DNA of 64,000 nucleotides, taken from positions 2,050,001 through 2,114,000 of the forward strand of contig CP133187.1 in NCBI GenBank assembly GCA_030913685.1, given 5' to 3'. Under the pieces are notes generated by a model. That model ran no database searches. It saw only the letters and a program-made list of their open reading frames with translations, and was not told the DNA's origin. A program made the position numbers and the translations under genes. The DNA is from Oscillospiraceae bacterium MB24-C1. GTDB taxonomy: Bacteria; Bacillota; Clostridia; Oscillospirales; Ruminococcaceae. Shown one piece after another: positions 34,593 through 44,498 of the stretch; the first letter of the stretch is position 1, and every line of letters starts with the position of its first letter.

Positions 34593-35762
34593 ATGCGACA
34601 ATCTATGATAACCCGCCGCGCGTGGCTGGAAATTGACTTGGACCGCCTACAATATAATTTAACGCAGCTGCGTGCGCATCTTGCGCCCGGCTGTGAGATT
34701 TCGGCGGTCGTCAAAGCCGATGCCTACGGGCAGGGTGCCGTGCCGATCGCCCAGTACCTGCAGCAGAATCAGGGGATTGCCCGGTTTTGTGTGGCCTGCT
34801 TTTCAGAGGCGGTTAAATTGCGTGAGGCTGGCATCACCGGCGAAATACTGATACTAGCTTACACAACGCCGGAGTTGACTGGCGAGATATTGAAGTATGA
34901 TCTAACCCAGTCGGTGGCCTCACCTGAATATGCCTGTGAGCTGGATGAACAGGCGCGGCTGGCGGGTGGGATTGTCAAAATGCATGTCAAGCTGGACACC
35001 GGTATGACCCGTACCGGCTTTGACTGTAAAACACCACAGGACATTGCACAGATTGTCAAGGTCTACCAAATGCCCAACCTTTCGGCCGCCGGCACGTTCA
35101 GCCACTTTTCTTCGGCGGATGACGGCAGCGAGGGCGCGGATGAATACTGCCATATGCAAATTACGCGTTTTAACGAGGTGATTGCTGCGCTGCGTGAACA
35201 AGGTTGTAACCTTGGCACGCTACACATGTGCAATACCGGTGGCATACAAAAATATCCACAGGCGCATTTTGACATGGTGCGTTGCGGTGCGGCAATGGCG
35301 GGCTATAACACCGCCGCTCATATCCCCAAATGGGATTTAAAAATTATGAGTGCACTTAAAGTCACGGTTATTTCACTACGCGATGTTCAGCCCGGAACGC
35401 CGGTTAGCTACAGCCGAACCTTTAAGGCTGAAAAGCCGCTGCGTGTTGCGGTGCTGTCCATCGGATATGCCGACGGTTACCCGCGCAACCTTTCGCGCGT
35501 GGGTCGGGTCATATTGCACGGCAAGTGGGCACGTCAGCTGGGTAACGTCTGTATGGATCAGATGATGGTGGATGTGACCGATATCCCTGGGGTTGAGATA
35601 GGCGATGCTGCTACCATTATCGGCGAAGACGGCGGCCTGATTCAGACTGCCGACGATCTCGGCGCGCAGTACGGGTCGTGTATGCACGAGGTGCTTTCGC
35701 GCCTTGGGTCAAGGCTGCAAAGGATTTACTATCGCAATGATAAAATAGAGACGATTTTGTAA
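34593..35762 (+). CDS. alr: Alanine racemase
   Basis: A 389-residue fold-III PLP enzyme that makes D-alanine for peptidoglycan. The cofactor lysine is in VVKADAYGQGA and the catalytic tyrosine lies in the C-terminal half near SIGYADGYPRNLS/TPVSYSRTF. VCMDQMMVDVTDIP is a further hallmark. Start at 34593 is set by GGAAGGGG upstream and by the family N-terminus RAWLEIDLDRLQYNL; an ATG four codons later is also possible. A good terminator follows. Confidence 0.94.
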   Translation: MRQSMITRRAWLEIDLDRLQYNLTQLRAHLAPGCEISAVVKADAYGQGAVPIAQYLQQNQGIARFCVACFSEAVKLREAGITGEILILAYTTPELTGEILKYDLTQSVASPEYACELDEQARLAGGIVKMHVKLDTGMTRTGFDCKTPQDIAQIVKVYQMPNLSAAGTFSHFSSADDGSEGADEYCHMQITRFNEVIAALREQGCNLGTLHMCNTGGIQKYPQAHFDMVRCGAAMAGYNTAAHIPKWDLKIMSALKVTVISLRDVQPGTPVSYSRTFKAEKPLRVAVLSIGYADGYPRNLSRVGRVILHGKWARQLGNVCMDQMMVDVTDIPGVEIGDAATIIGEDGGLIQTADDLGAQYGSCMHEVLSRLGSRLQRIYYRNDKIETIL

Positions 35763-35795
35763 TACGCTTCTATTTGGCGCAATAAAAGGAATAAC

Positions 35796-35838
35796 AAAGC
35801 CCGTTTAGGTGCATGTGCTGCACGAAAACGGGCTTTTA
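35796..35838 (+). terminator. Terminator of alr
   Basis: AAAGCCCGTTT pairs with AAACGGGCTTT, with a small GTGCA/TGCAC hairpin on top and TTTTAAT after the stem. Confidence 0.85.
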
Positions 35839-35988
35839 ATATGCTTGAAGCGGGGCACGGGCTTATACTGATCTTCCGCTAAAAATCAATATTTTCAAGA
35901 GGGCTTCTACCCGGCATCATCCGTACCGGTCGAAAAATCCGCTCGTGAATAAGTTTGTTTTTTAATGGGAAATAGTATTGTAGTCAAA

Positions 35989-37044
35989 CTACTTATTGCT
36001 GTCTAAAATCTTTGAAACTTTGTACTTGTCGGTTGCTCCGGTGTTCAGTTTAAAGTCGAGGGTATCAGCCATCGCAATCATGTCACTGCGGAAGGCGTCG
36101 CCTTTGTAGGCACTGAGCAGTGAGGCTTTAGCGCTGGTGAACGCCGTGCCATCGCCAAGCGTGTCGCGAAGCTCGTAGATGACATAATAGTTGTCGTCCT
36201 CATAAAACTCGGGGGTGTTCTGCTTTGTAGAGGTAAAGATTTGGTCGAGCAGCGCCTGTGGATACGAGGTGTTGCCCTTGTTTACCAGCAGCTCCTGCTC
36301 CGACTCGACCAGCGGGGGCGTCTCTTCGGTGTTTCCAGCCGCGGCCTGAGCTCGGTCATTTTCTACAACGATAATATCGAACAGCGGTTCGCCAGCTTGT
36401 ACGCGCGCTTTATAAGCTTCATAGAGCTTTTGCTGCTCGTCAAGCTTACCGCTGTCCAGCGTTTCGCCGGTCAAAATATCACGCTTAGAAAGTACCAGCA
36501 TCAGTGAACGGCGGTAATTGTCGGTAAAGTAGGTCTTTAGCTCAGATTCCGGCACAGCCTTTTCTCCACCCTCGCCATAATAGGCCTCAAACACCTGATT
36601 GGCGAGCTGAGAATTAACGGCGATCGCTTCAGCGGAGGCCAACGAAATGCCCAGCTTCTCAAGGCTGGCGCCCTCGGTACCCCAGGTCTTGTTGAGCGAC
36701 TGTTTAATAGAGGAGGCAATCGTTTCGTCTAATGTGATGTTAAGACGGGTGGCCTCAGAGGTGACGGCCGCATAAGTCTTAACCAGCTCTACCGTGCGGT
36801 TGTTGATCCATTGTTCGGCCTTTACACCGTCGATTTCTTGCGACAGAATATCACCGTAAGGATTGGCAACCTTTTGATATGCCTCGTTCATGGCGTTTAC
36901 CTGGTTGAAAATATAAATGCCCGCGGGAATAGAGCCATCTTTATAGGTAGCTGCGATCTCCGCCTGCTTGCTGCCGCATCCGGCTAAAGAAACAGCCGCC
37001 ATACCCAGCGCCAAACCCAGCGCTGCCAGCTTTTTAATGGTCAT
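35989..37044 (-). CDS. Lipoprotein with SurA/PrsA-like organisation (putative peptidyl-prolyl isomerase or chaperone)
   Basis: A 351-residue lipoprotein. The signal peptide ends at a clear lipobox SLAGC (Cys21 or so). The mature part is helical in its first half (SurA-N-like, VELVKTYAAVTSEATRLNIT), and a region near 220-300 fits a degenerate parvulin-type segment. I do not see the full set of parvulin active-site residues, so catalysis is uncertain and a pure chaperone role is possible. AAGGAGGAAAC precedes the ATG at 37044. Confidence 0.68.
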   Translation of the reverse strand: MTIKKLAALGLALGMAAVSLAGCGSKQAEIAATYKDGSIPAGIYIFNQVNAMNEAYQKVANPYGDILSQEIDGVKAEQWINNRTVELVKTYAAVTSEATRLNITLDETIASSIKQSLNKTWGTEGASLEKLGISLASAEAIAVNSQLANQVFEAYYGEGGEKAVPESELKTYFTDNYRRSLMLVLSKRDILTGETLDSGKLDEQQKLYEAYKARVQAGEPLFDIIVVENDRAQAAAGNTEETPPLVESEQELLVNKGNTSYPQALLDQIFTSTKQNTPEFYEDDNYYVIYELRDTLGDGTAFTSAKASLLSAYKGDAFRSDMIAMADTLDFKLNTGATDKYKVSKILDSNK

Positions 37045-37173
37045 ATTTTTTGTTTCCTCCTTAAATCGTCCGCTATTAATCATAATTATCAAAAACAAGC
37101 TATACTATTATACCCTCGCAAAGCGGCAAAGTCCAGCATTGCATTGAGATTTTTGCCATAAAAGCAACTCTCA

Positions 37174-37202
37174 TTGAAAGAAGGCACATTCTGTGTTAAA
37201 AT
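37174..37202 (+). promoter_or_regulatory. Promoter of the DUF1846 gene
   Basis: TTGAAA (37174-37179) and TAAAAT (37197-37202) are exactly 17 bp apart, about 40 nt before the ATG. Confidence 0.7.
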
Positions 37203-37240
37203 AAATGTTTGATTAAGAATTTAAAAAGGATGTTGACAGG

Positions 37241-38725
37241 ATGATAAGACAGGGGTTCAATAATGAAACCTATATCAGGCAGCAGAGCGCAAAGATACGT
37301 GAACGCGTCGAACGGTTTGGCGGCAAGTTGTATCTTGAATTTGGAGGCAAGTTGTTTGACGATTTTCATGCGGCCCGGGTGTTGCCCGGTTTTGATTTAA
37401 ATGGCAAGGTGAAGCTTTTATGGGAACTGCGAGAGCAGGCTGAAATTATTTTTTGCATTAGCGCGACGGCGATTGAAAAGAATAAAGTGCGTTCAGATGT
37501 GGGAATCACCTATGACTTGGATGTGCTGCGCCTTATCGACAGCCTGCGCCGCATGGATTTATATATCGGCTCGGTACTCATCACGCAGTATTCCGGGCAG
37601 AGTGCCGCCGATGTCTTTCGCAAAAAGCTGGAGATGCGTGGCGAGAGGGTGTATGTGCACACACTGACCAAAGGGTACCCTTCGGATGTGGATACCATCG
37701 TCTCGGACGAGGGCTACGGCGCAAACCCTTATGTAGAAACCTCCCGCCCACTGGTGGTGGTCACCGCCCCTGGCCCAGGCAGCGGAAAACTTGCCACCTG
37801 CCTGTCGCAGCTTTATCACGACCAAAAGCGCGGCGTCAAGGCGGGTTATGCCAAATACGAGACGTTTCCCGTGTGGAACCTGCCGCTACAGCACCCTGTC
37901 AATGTGGCCTATGAAGCGGCGACGGCCGATCTAAAGGACGTCAACATGATTGATCCCTTCCACCTGTCGGCTTACGGCGTGACGACTGTCAATTACAACC
38001 GTGATATTGAGGCGTTTCCGGTGGTACGAACCATCCTTAATCGCATCATCGGTGGGGATATTTATGCTTCGCCTACCGATATGGGTGTCAATATGATCGG
38101 TAGCTGCATCACCGATGACGAAGCGGTGCGTCAGGCGGCTTCTCAGGAAATTATTCGTCGCTATTTCAAGGCGCGTTGCGACTATAAAAAGGGAGAGGGC
38201 GATCTTGAAGCCTGTCAGCGTATTGAGTTCTTGATGAGTTCCTTGGATCTGCGCAGTACGGACAGGCGCACCGTTGCTCCTGCTGTGAAAAAATCGCAGG
38301 AAAGCGGCAGAAGCGCGGTGGCGCTTGAGCTGCCCGACGGGCAGATCGTCACCGGAAAATCCTCCGAGCTGATGAATGACACCGCCAGTGTGGTGCTCAA
38401 TTCCATCAAGCTTTTGGCAGGGCTATCCGATGAAATTCTACTGATCTCGCCGATCGTGCTTGAGCCGATTGTGCGGCTTAAAAAAGAGGTGCTGGGTTCG
38501 CGCTATCCGGTATTAAAGCTGGAGGAAGTGTTGCAGGCGCTCTCTATTTCTGCTGCGACCAACCCCACCGCCGAACTGGCGATGAAGCAGCTGCCCAAGC
38601 TGCGCGGCTGCGATGCGCATTGTTCAGACATTATTACACAGGCTGACGGCGCAACGTTTTTAAAGCTCGGCATCAACTATACCTGCGAACCGCAGTTCCC
38701 CACCAAGGATTTGTATTTTAAATAG
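37241..38725 (+). CDS. DUF1846 domain-containing protein
   Basis: A 494-residue DUF1846 protein, full length for the family. Signatures are RFGGKLYLEFGGKLFDDFHAARVLPGF near the start, TAPGPGSGKLATCLSQLYHD (a P-loop-like GPGSGK at about 177-182) and YAKYETFPVWNLPL. Structures of the family are known, but I know of no established reaction. AAAAGGATG precedes the ATG. It forms a single-gene unit. Confidence 0.9.
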   Translation: MIRQGFNNETYIRQQSAKIRERVERFGGKLYLEFGGKLFDDFHAARVLPGFDLNGKVKLLWELREQAEIIFCISATAIEKNKVRSDVGITYDLDVLRLIDSLRRMDLYIGSVLITQYSGQSAADVFRKKLEMRGERVYVHTLTKGYPSDVDTIVSDEGYGANPYVETSRPLVVVTAPGPGSGKLATCLSQLYHDQKRGVKAGYAKYETFPVWNLPLQHPVNVAYEAATADLKDVNMIDPFHLSAYGVTTVNYNRDIEAFPVVRTILNRIIGGDIYASPTDMGVNMIGSCITDDEAVRQAASQEIIRRYFKARCDYKKGEGDLEACQRIEFLMSSLDLRSTDRRTVAPAVKKSQESGRSAVALELPDGQIVTGKSSELMNDTASVVLNSIKLLAGLSDEILLISPIVLEPIVRLKKEVLGSRYPVLKLEEVLQALSISAATNPTAELAMKQLPKLRGCDAHCSDIITQADGATFLKLGINYTCEPQFPTKDLYFK

Positions 38726-38895
38726 GCAACAACAGCCGCCGGGAACATCCGACGGCCGTAGAGCTGGCGCTATTGTATAAATGCTGCCTCAAAGCGGTAT
38801 TGGGGCATGTATTATAAAGTCTGTCCTAGGCAGTTTTTACGTCCCCTCCTACGCCCTTTTATAGATGGAGGGCGCTGGGAGCTTTGTCCAAAACA

Positions 38896-38933
38896 AAAAC
38901 CTCCGCCCGAAATTTTTCAGGGCGGAGGTTTTT
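38896..38933. terminator. Bidirectional terminator between the DUF1846 gene and spoIIE
   Basis: AAAACCTCCGCCC pairs with GGGCGGAGGTTTT around an 11-nt loop, with A and T runs at the two ends. Confidence 0.9.
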
Positions 38934-38936
38934 ATA

Positions 38937-41225
38937 TTACGCGGCGATCACCCGGGCAGCCAATACCGTCATGTCGTCCTCATGATCGGTGATGCGTCTT
39001 GCCGACGCGGTTTCGAGCAGTTCCTCACACATCTGCTCCAATGGGCGGTCTGCCAGCGCAATGAGCTGAGAAGAGATCCAGTCGCCGCCCGAGTCGAGCA
39101 GGCCGTCTGAAATCATAATGATAAGGTCCCCCTCGGATAGTGAAAGCGTTGTGTGTTTAGCTTCGGCCCCGCTGAGAATGCCCGCGGGCAACGAGGGCGA
39201 TTCCACCTTGGCACAGCGGCCCTGTCGCAGAATAAAGGTCGGGGCTGCGCCCGCCTTAAAAATATCCAGCCGACAGGTGTATAGATCCAATAGCGCAGCG
39301 TCCACGGTACACAATCGCTCCTCTCCGCCGCCAGAAAGCAGGGCGGCGTTGACCAAGCGCAGCGCAGCGGTAAAATCCGCGCCAGCCTTTAAGAGCCGCT
39401 CTAAAAGCGAGGTGGTCATAGTGGCGTCAACTGCTGCGGGGCTGCCTACCCCCATGCCATCGCTTAACAGCAGCACGGCGCGGCTCTGCGCACGAGTAAT
39501 GACGCTGCAGCTGTCTCCGCAGAATCGATTTTGGTTAGCGGCGCGCTGGACAAAAGCTGTTTCGAGCGCGTAATGCGCTTTTGCTGTCCAAAACAGGCGG
39601 GCAATGGCACCCTCGCACAGCGTTTCGGGCTCTGAAAGCTCCTGTGACACAATCTCGGACAGATCGGCGGTTGTCTCCGGCGGTAGCAGGCGCGACACCT
39701 TATGTAACGGTAGTTCAATTAAAAGGCTGACATGCTGCTGCGCGTCAAGGTAGCAGCAGATTGACCCGGCTTCGCAGTTTTTGGCGGCTAAATATTTGGA
39801 GATGGCGTCGGTAGTGGTTACAGGCGCGCTGGTATATTCGCTGAGCTGTTCCTGCAGCGAAGCTAACAGCAGCCCCATTCCGCTGAACTGATCGCTAGAG
39901 ACGCTGCGCAACTGCGCGGCGTGCCGCTTTTCGGCGCGACGGTTTAAATAACCGCCGGTTTGATCGTTGATGGCGGCCAGCAGCTTTTCGGTGTGTAAGC
40001 ACTTGAAGTGTGTTGGGAAATCTGCCATAACTGCCTTGTGGCCACTACGAGCCACCGCAAAAACATGGTTTAGCGCATCGGCGGTTTCCTCGTAATTACT
40101 CTGCCAGCATCGGGGTGAATCTTTGCAGCTCTTACAAACCTTGGCACAGGCCTTTGCCAGAACCGACTCAATGGGGTCGCCGTTTAAAGCGTCAAGTTTT
40201 TCTGAGACTTGGCCGGTGACTGAAGCGATGTCGCACAGGGCATGACGGGTGCGTGAAAGCTGTGATATGACCACCCGCCGTATCATTTCGCCTTCGGCCG
40301 AGTCGGCGGCGCGAGCCAACCCCAGCCGGCGCAGAAGCGAGGCTGGTATGATCATCAGAATGGCCGCAGCCAACATGCACTCAATAAACAATGTTGTTGC
40401 CGGACCTGCGTTGTTTTGTGCAATCAGCGCTAGCATTGCGGCGACAGTCATGGCGGCGGCGGCACCAAGGCGTCCGAGCGGTGCAAAAATACCTGCGGCT
40501 AATCCGCCTGCACAAAATACGGCCAAAAGTTGTGGCTCGCCTGCAAGGGCGGCGGCCAAGCCCGCCGTGACAGCGGCAGCGGCACTAAAGCCCGAGCCGG
40601 CAAAGCAGCCGCAGCATAAAATGACAGCTAGGGCACAGACGCGAGCGGGGGAGATCCCTGCCACTGTAAAGGCACTTAGCCCCATATAAATTACTGCCAG
40701 CCAGATGCCGGTGCAGACGCCGTTTGTTCGGGTGAGGCCGGTACCCTCGCGCAGCGCGCGGTAGGATTTTGCAAACAAAATGCCAGCTGTGGCGGTAATG
40801 GCCGTCTCACAAAAAACCATGACAAAACCATAGAGATTTCGATCCCCTGAAATAGCAATGGCCAACCCGGTGGTGGCGATGGTTGCCGAAGCGAGCAGAG
40901 GCGAAAAAACGTGCATGCGTGCCTTTGAGATGAATGAAAAGGCCCAGCGCAGCGCCAACAAAAGTACTAGGCAGGCCATATAACGCAGCGTGCCGTTGCC
41001 TTTTAGCAAAAACAGATAGCCGAGAGTTGCTCCGACGGCGGAGGCGATAGCCTGATCGGGCGGCGCAGCGCCCGCCCATGCCACCCCAAACGGGGCGGCG
41101 GTGAGCATGATGGAAGCGCCGCTCATAACAAAGCCGATTATGGCAGCGCCGATCTGCTCCAACGGTCCGGTGGCCTCGCGCAGCCTGCCAAACAGACGTG
41201 AAGAAGCGGTGGCGGAAATAGACAT
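38937..41225 (-). CDS. spoIIE: Stage II sporulation protein E (PP2C-type phosphatase)
   Basis: A 762-residue membrane phosphatase. The first 300 residues hold about ten hydrophobic helices; a central region (about 320-560) includes a cysteine-rich CAKVCKSCKDSPRCWQ; the C-terminal PP2C domain (about 560-762) has LLLSDGMGVG, IMISDGLLDSGGD and EDDMTVLAARV with the metal-binding aspartates. In Bacillus it dephosphorylates SpoIIAA to activate sigma-F in the forespore. AAGGGGG precedes the ATG. It shows that the organism belongs to an endospore-forming lineage. Confidence 0.95.
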   Translation of the reverse strand: MSISATASSRLFGRLREATGPLEQIGAAIIGFVMSGASIMLTAAPFGVAWAGAAPPDQAIASAVGATLGYLFLLKGNGTLRYMACLVLLLALRWAFSFISKARMHVFSPLLASATIATTGLAIAISGDRNLYGFVMVFCETAITATAGILFAKSYRALREGTGLTRTNGVCTGIWLAVIYMGLSAFTVAGISPARVCALAVILCCGCFAGSGFSAAAAVTAGLAAALAGEPQLLAVFCAGGLAAGIFAPLGRLGAAAAMTVAAMLALIAQNNAGPATTLFIECMLAAAILMIIPASLLRRLGLARAADSAEGEMIRRVVISQLSRTRHALCDIASVTGQVSEKLDALNGDPIESVLAKACAKVCKSCKDSPRCWQSNYEETADALNHVFAVARSGHKAVMADFPTHFKCLHTEKLLAAINDQTGGYLNRRAEKRHAAQLRSVSSDQFSGMGLLLASLQEQLSEYTSAPVTTTDAISKYLAAKNCEAGSICCYLDAQQHVSLLIELPLHKVSRLLPPETTADLSEIVSQELSEPETLCEGAIARLFWTAKAHYALETAFVQRAANQNRFCGDSCSVITRAQSRAVLLLSDGMGVGSPAAVDATMTTSLLERLLKAGADFTAALRLVNAALLSGGGEERLCTVDAALLDLYTCRLDIFKAGAAPTFILRQGRCAKVESPSLPAGILSGAEAKHTTLSLSEGDLIIMISDGLLDSGGDWISSQLIALADRPLEQMCEELLETASARRITDHEDDMTVLAARVIAA

Positions 41226-41348
41226 GGAATGGCCCCCTTATAGGTTTGATGGAAAATACTGTAAAATTAATTTTAAGCTTGTCCACCAAAAAAAGCTGTC
41301 GTTTCGCATAAGAGAAACAGCGGTAAATAAGTGAATTTATTGGGATTC

Positions 41349-41377
41349 TTGACAATGCCGCGCGACTAGCCTAATAT
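41349..41377 (+). promoter_or_regulatory. Promoter of gltX
   Basis: TTGACA (41349-41354) and TAATAT (41372-41377) are 17 bp apart, about 70 nt before the gltX start. Confidence 0.7.
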
Positions 41378-41447
41378 AATATCGTTAAGGCTATAAAATG
41401 GAAATATCCTTAGATTTAAATTAAGCTTCAAATATGGAGGAATCACG

Positions 41448-42920
41448 ATGATCGACCACAGCCATCCGCGCACACGTTTTGCACCCAGCCCCACCGGATA
41501 TATGCATGTAGGCAACCTGCGCACGGCGCTCTATGCTTATCTTGCCGCCAAAGCCGATGAAAACGGCGTGTTTATACTCAGGGTGGAAGACACCGACCAA
41601 GAACGCTTTGTGGAAGGTGCCATGGATGTGATCTATCAGACCCTCAAAGAGACCGGGCTGGTCTGGGATGAGGGCCCCGACGTAAGCGGACCGGTCGGAC
41701 CATATATCCAGTCGGATAGAAAGAGCATCTACGAGAAATATGCCCAGCAGCTCATCGACCAGGGCGATGCGTATTACTGTTTTTGTGACAAAGAGCGTCT
41801 CGATGAAATGAAGACGCTACAGCGCGCTTCAAATATTGCCCCCAAATATGACCGCCACTGCCTGTCGCTTTCCAAGGAAGAGATTGCGGACAAGCTCAAG
41901 GCCGGTGTGCCGCATGTTATCCGTCAGCGCATTCCAGACAGCGGTACCGTCACTTTTCACGATGAAATCCGCGAGGGTATCACCGTTGAGTGTAATACGT
42001 TGGACGACCAGGTGCTGATCAAGGCCGACGGTATGCCCACCTATAACTTTGCAAATGTTGTGGATGATCATCTCATGGGCATCACGACCGTTATTCGCGG
42101 TACCGAATATCTGTCCTCTGCGCCTAAATATAATCTGTTGTATCAGGCGTTCGGGTGGGAGATCCCCAAATATCTGCACTGTCCGCCGGTTATGAAGGAT
42201 GCGACTCAGAAGCTTTCAAAGCGCAATGGTGACGCCTCTTATCAGGATCTGGTGGCCAAGGGCTATTTAAAAGAAGCAGTGCTCAACTATATTGCGCTGC
42301 TCGGCTGGAGCCCACGTAGCGGGCAGGAAATTATGACGCTCGACGAGATGAAAAAGGATTTTTCGATCTACGACGTCTCAAAATCCCCGGCAATTTTTGA
42401 CCCTATCAAGCTTAACTACGTCAACGCCGAATATATTCGCCGCATGTCGCCTGAGCAATTTTTAGAGGTTGCACTGCCGTGGATGAAGCAGGCTGTCAAG
42501 CGTGAGGATGTTGACTTTGCGCTGTTGGCCGAGGCGCTGCACCCCCGCTGTGAGGTGTTGGGCGATATTCCCCCGCAACTTGATTTTATCGACGCGCTAC
42601 CGGACTACGACATCGCACTTTACACCTCAAAAAAGATGAAAACGAACCCCGAAGTGGCGCTGGATTCTCTAAAACAGGTTCGCCCGATTCTTGAGGGTAT
42701 AGAAAGCTTTACCGTTACAAACATTCACGATACGTTATTTGCCCTCATCGAAAAATTAGGTTGCAAAAATGGCATCATTCTCTGGCCGCTGCGCGTTGCA
42801 GTCAGCGGCAAGCAGTTTACTCCCGGTGGCGGCATTGAGATTGCAGCCGCTATAGGCAAAACCGACGCACTTTCACGTATTGACGCCGGAATCAAAAAGC
42901 TTGAAGCGGCAGTAAAATAA
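41448..42920 (+). CDS. gltX: Glutamate--tRNA ligase
   Basis: A 490-residue class I synthetase. The HIGH-type motif is PSPTGYMHVGNLR (14-26) and the KMSKS-type motif is KLSKRNG near 255. VEDTDQERF and the C-terminal helical anticodon-binding domain are typical. Whether it also charges tRNA-Gln (non-discriminating) cannot be told from the window. TGGAGGAATC precedes the ATG. First gene of a likely unit with the ComFB-like gene. Confidence 0.96.
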   Translation: MIDHSHPRTRFAPSPTGYMHVGNLRTALYAYLAAKADENGVFILRVEDTDQERFVEGAMDVIYQTLKETGLVWDEGPDVSGPVGPYIQSDRKSIYEKYAQQLIDQGDAYYCFCDKERLDEMKTLQRASNIAPKYDRHCLSLSKEEIADKLKAGVPHVIRQRIPDSGTVTFHDEIREGITVECNTLDDQVLIKADGMPTYNFANVVDDHLMGITTVIRGTEYLSSAPKYNLLYQAFGWEIPKYLHCPPVMKDATQKLSKRNGDASYQDLVAKGYLKEAVLNYIALLGWSPRSGQEIMTLDEMKKDFSIYDVSKSPAIFDPIKLNYVNAEYIRRMSPEQFLEVALPWMKQAVKREDVDFALLAEALHPRCEVLGDIPPQLDFIDALPDYDIALYTSKKMKTNPEVALDSLKQVRPILEGIESFTVTNIHDTLFALIEKLGCKNGIILWPLRVAVSGKQFTPGGGIEIAAAIGKTDALSRIDAGIKKLEAAVK

Positions 42921-42943
42921 ACGGTTAGGAGACCTTGACAGCT

Positions 42944-43207
42944 ATGTATCGCAATGTGATGGAAAGGCTCGTTGAAGCTAAAGTTGACAGACTTTGGAAA
43001 AACCACACAGGATGCACCTGCGCGCGATGCCGCGAAGATGTGATCGCCTTAGCACTCAACAATCTGCCGCCGAAATATGTTGTCAGCGACGCAGGCGCGC
43101 TCTTTGTAAAAATGACGCAGCTTGAAAATATCAATGAAGTCGAAATTACCAGGCAGGTAGCCGCTGCGATGAAAGTCGTAGACGAGTCGCCTCACCATGA
43201 CGAATAA
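42944..43207 (+). CDS. ComFB family late-competence-type protein
   Basis: An 87-residue protein matching ComFB. MYRNVMERLVEAKVDRLW and GCTCARCREDVIALALNNLPPKYV, with its CxCxxC cysteines, are the family signature. ComFB has no settled enzymatic role, although related proteins have been linked to nucleotide signalling. The ATG at 42944 is favoured over the TTG at 42935 because AGGAG lies 12 nt upstream of it and only 3 nt before the TTG. Placed 23 nt after gltX and 17 nt before an aminotransferase. Confidence 0.85.
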   Translation: MYRNVMERLVEAKVDRLWKNHTGCTCARCREDVIALALNNLPPKYVVSDAGALFVKMTQLENINEVEITRQVAAAMKVVDESPHHDE

Positions 43208-43224
43208 TTAAAGGGAGTGTTTGT

Positions 43225-44415
43225 ATGCAATACACGATTTCCGACAACATGAATGGTGTTCAGGGTTCCATTATTCGCGAACTTTTTAAGCTGGCCAAGG
43301 ACCCCAACATGATTGCATTTGGCGGCGGTAATCCTTCTTCCGAGTCGTTCCCCGTCGATGCCATTGCCAAAATAACTGCCCAAGCGTTTAAAGAGGATGC
43401 CGTTTCGGTGTTGCAGTACGGCTTGTCAGAGGGCTACACTCCCTTGCGCGAGACGATGAAAAAGCATCTTGCTAAGGTCGAAGGCATTGATTTTGAAGAA
43501 AACGAACTATTGATCGTCTCCGGCGGGCAACAGGCCGCCGACCTTGCTACCAAGGTGCTGGTTAACCGCGGCGACGTCATTCTAACCGAAGAGCCGGCCT
43601 TTGTTGGCTGCTTGAACACCTTTCGCTCCTATGGGGCTAAGTTGGTTGGCGTACCGGTAGAAAGCGACGGCATTAATGTCGATAAGTTGGAAGAAGCGCT
43701 TAAAGCCAACGACAACGTACGCTTTTTGTATACCATCCCCAGCTTTCAAAACCCGAGCGGCATCACCATGTCGGCTCAAAAGCGTAAAAAGGTCTTTGAA
43801 CTGTGCCAAAAGTATGACGTCATGATCTTTGAAGATAACCCTTACAGTGAGTTGCGTTTCAGTGGGGAGAGCCAAAAGCCCATTAAGGCGCTGGATACCG
43901 ATGGCCGGGTTGTTTATGCCGGCAGTTTTTCAAAGGTAATGGCACCGGCCTTCCGCTTGGGATTTATCGTGTTTAATAAAGCCCTCACCAGCCGGTTCAC
44001 AGTTGCTAAGCAGTGTACAGACGTACACTCCACCGTTTTGTTCCAGTACATCGTCAACGAATACATGACAAAGCACGATTATCAGGCGCACATCGACCAC
44101 ACCCGCGAAATTTACCGCAGGAAATGTGATATCATGTTGGGCGAGATGGAGAAGAAGTTCCATTCTTCTGTGTCTTTCAACCGGCCGGAAGGCGGACTTT
44201 TCGTTATGGCGTTCTTGCCTGAGGGCATGGATTCCTATCCCTTTGTGCAGGAAGGTATTAAGCGCGGTGTTTACTGCGTGCCGGGCGTCGCCTTTATGGT
44301 GGACGGAGATAAGCCCAACAACGGCTTTAGAATGAATTATTCCACCCCAAGCGATGAGCAGATCGTAAAGGGTGTAGATATTTTGGGTAAGCTGACACAC
44401 GAGTGGTTTAAATAA
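43225..44415 (+). CDS. PLP-dependent aminotransferase of the MocR/2-aminoadipate type (class I)
   Basis: A 396-residue fold-I aminotransferase. IAFGGGNPSSESFP, SGGQQAADLATKVL and TIPSFQNPSGITMS mark the 2-aminoadipate/kynurenine aminotransferase-like subgroup. The cofactor lysine is in YAGSFSKVMAPAFRLGF. The C-terminal arginine lies in GFRMNYS. It lacks the GntR DNA-binding domain of MocR regulators and so is an enzyme. Substrate is not evident. AAAGGGAG precedes the ATG. Confidence 0.9.
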   Translation: MQYTISDNMNGVQGSIIRELFKLAKDPNMIAFGGGNPSSESFPVDAIAKITAQAFKEDAVSVLQYGLSEGYTPLRETMKKHLAKVEGIDFEENELLIVSGGQQAADLATKVLVNRGDVILTEEPAFVGCLNTFRSYGAKLVGVPVESDGINVDKLEEALKANDNVRFLYTIPSFQNPSGITMSAQKRKKVFELCQKYDVMIFEDNPYSELRFSGESQKPIKALDTDGRVVYAGSFSKVMAPAFRLGFIVFNKALTSRFTVAKQCTDVHSTVLFQYIVNEYMTKHDYQAHIDHTREIYRRKCDIMLGEMEKKFHSSVSFNRPEGGLFVMAFLPEGMDSYPFVQEGIKRGVYCVPGVAFMVDGDKPNNGFRMNYSTPSDEQIVKGVDILGKLTHEWFK

Positions 44416-44498
44416 GAAGCCCACTTTACGGCGGTGAATGAATTTTGTTACCATAAACAGCTGCCAAATCACGCAACCAAACAGAAAGGGTGAGACCC

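Noticed and set aside
34292-34714. A 140-codon minus-strand frame between glyQS and alr
   Set aside because: It overlaps the alr start, shows no family similarity and has no ribosome site; the pairing pattern of the DNA there is better explained as RNA structure.
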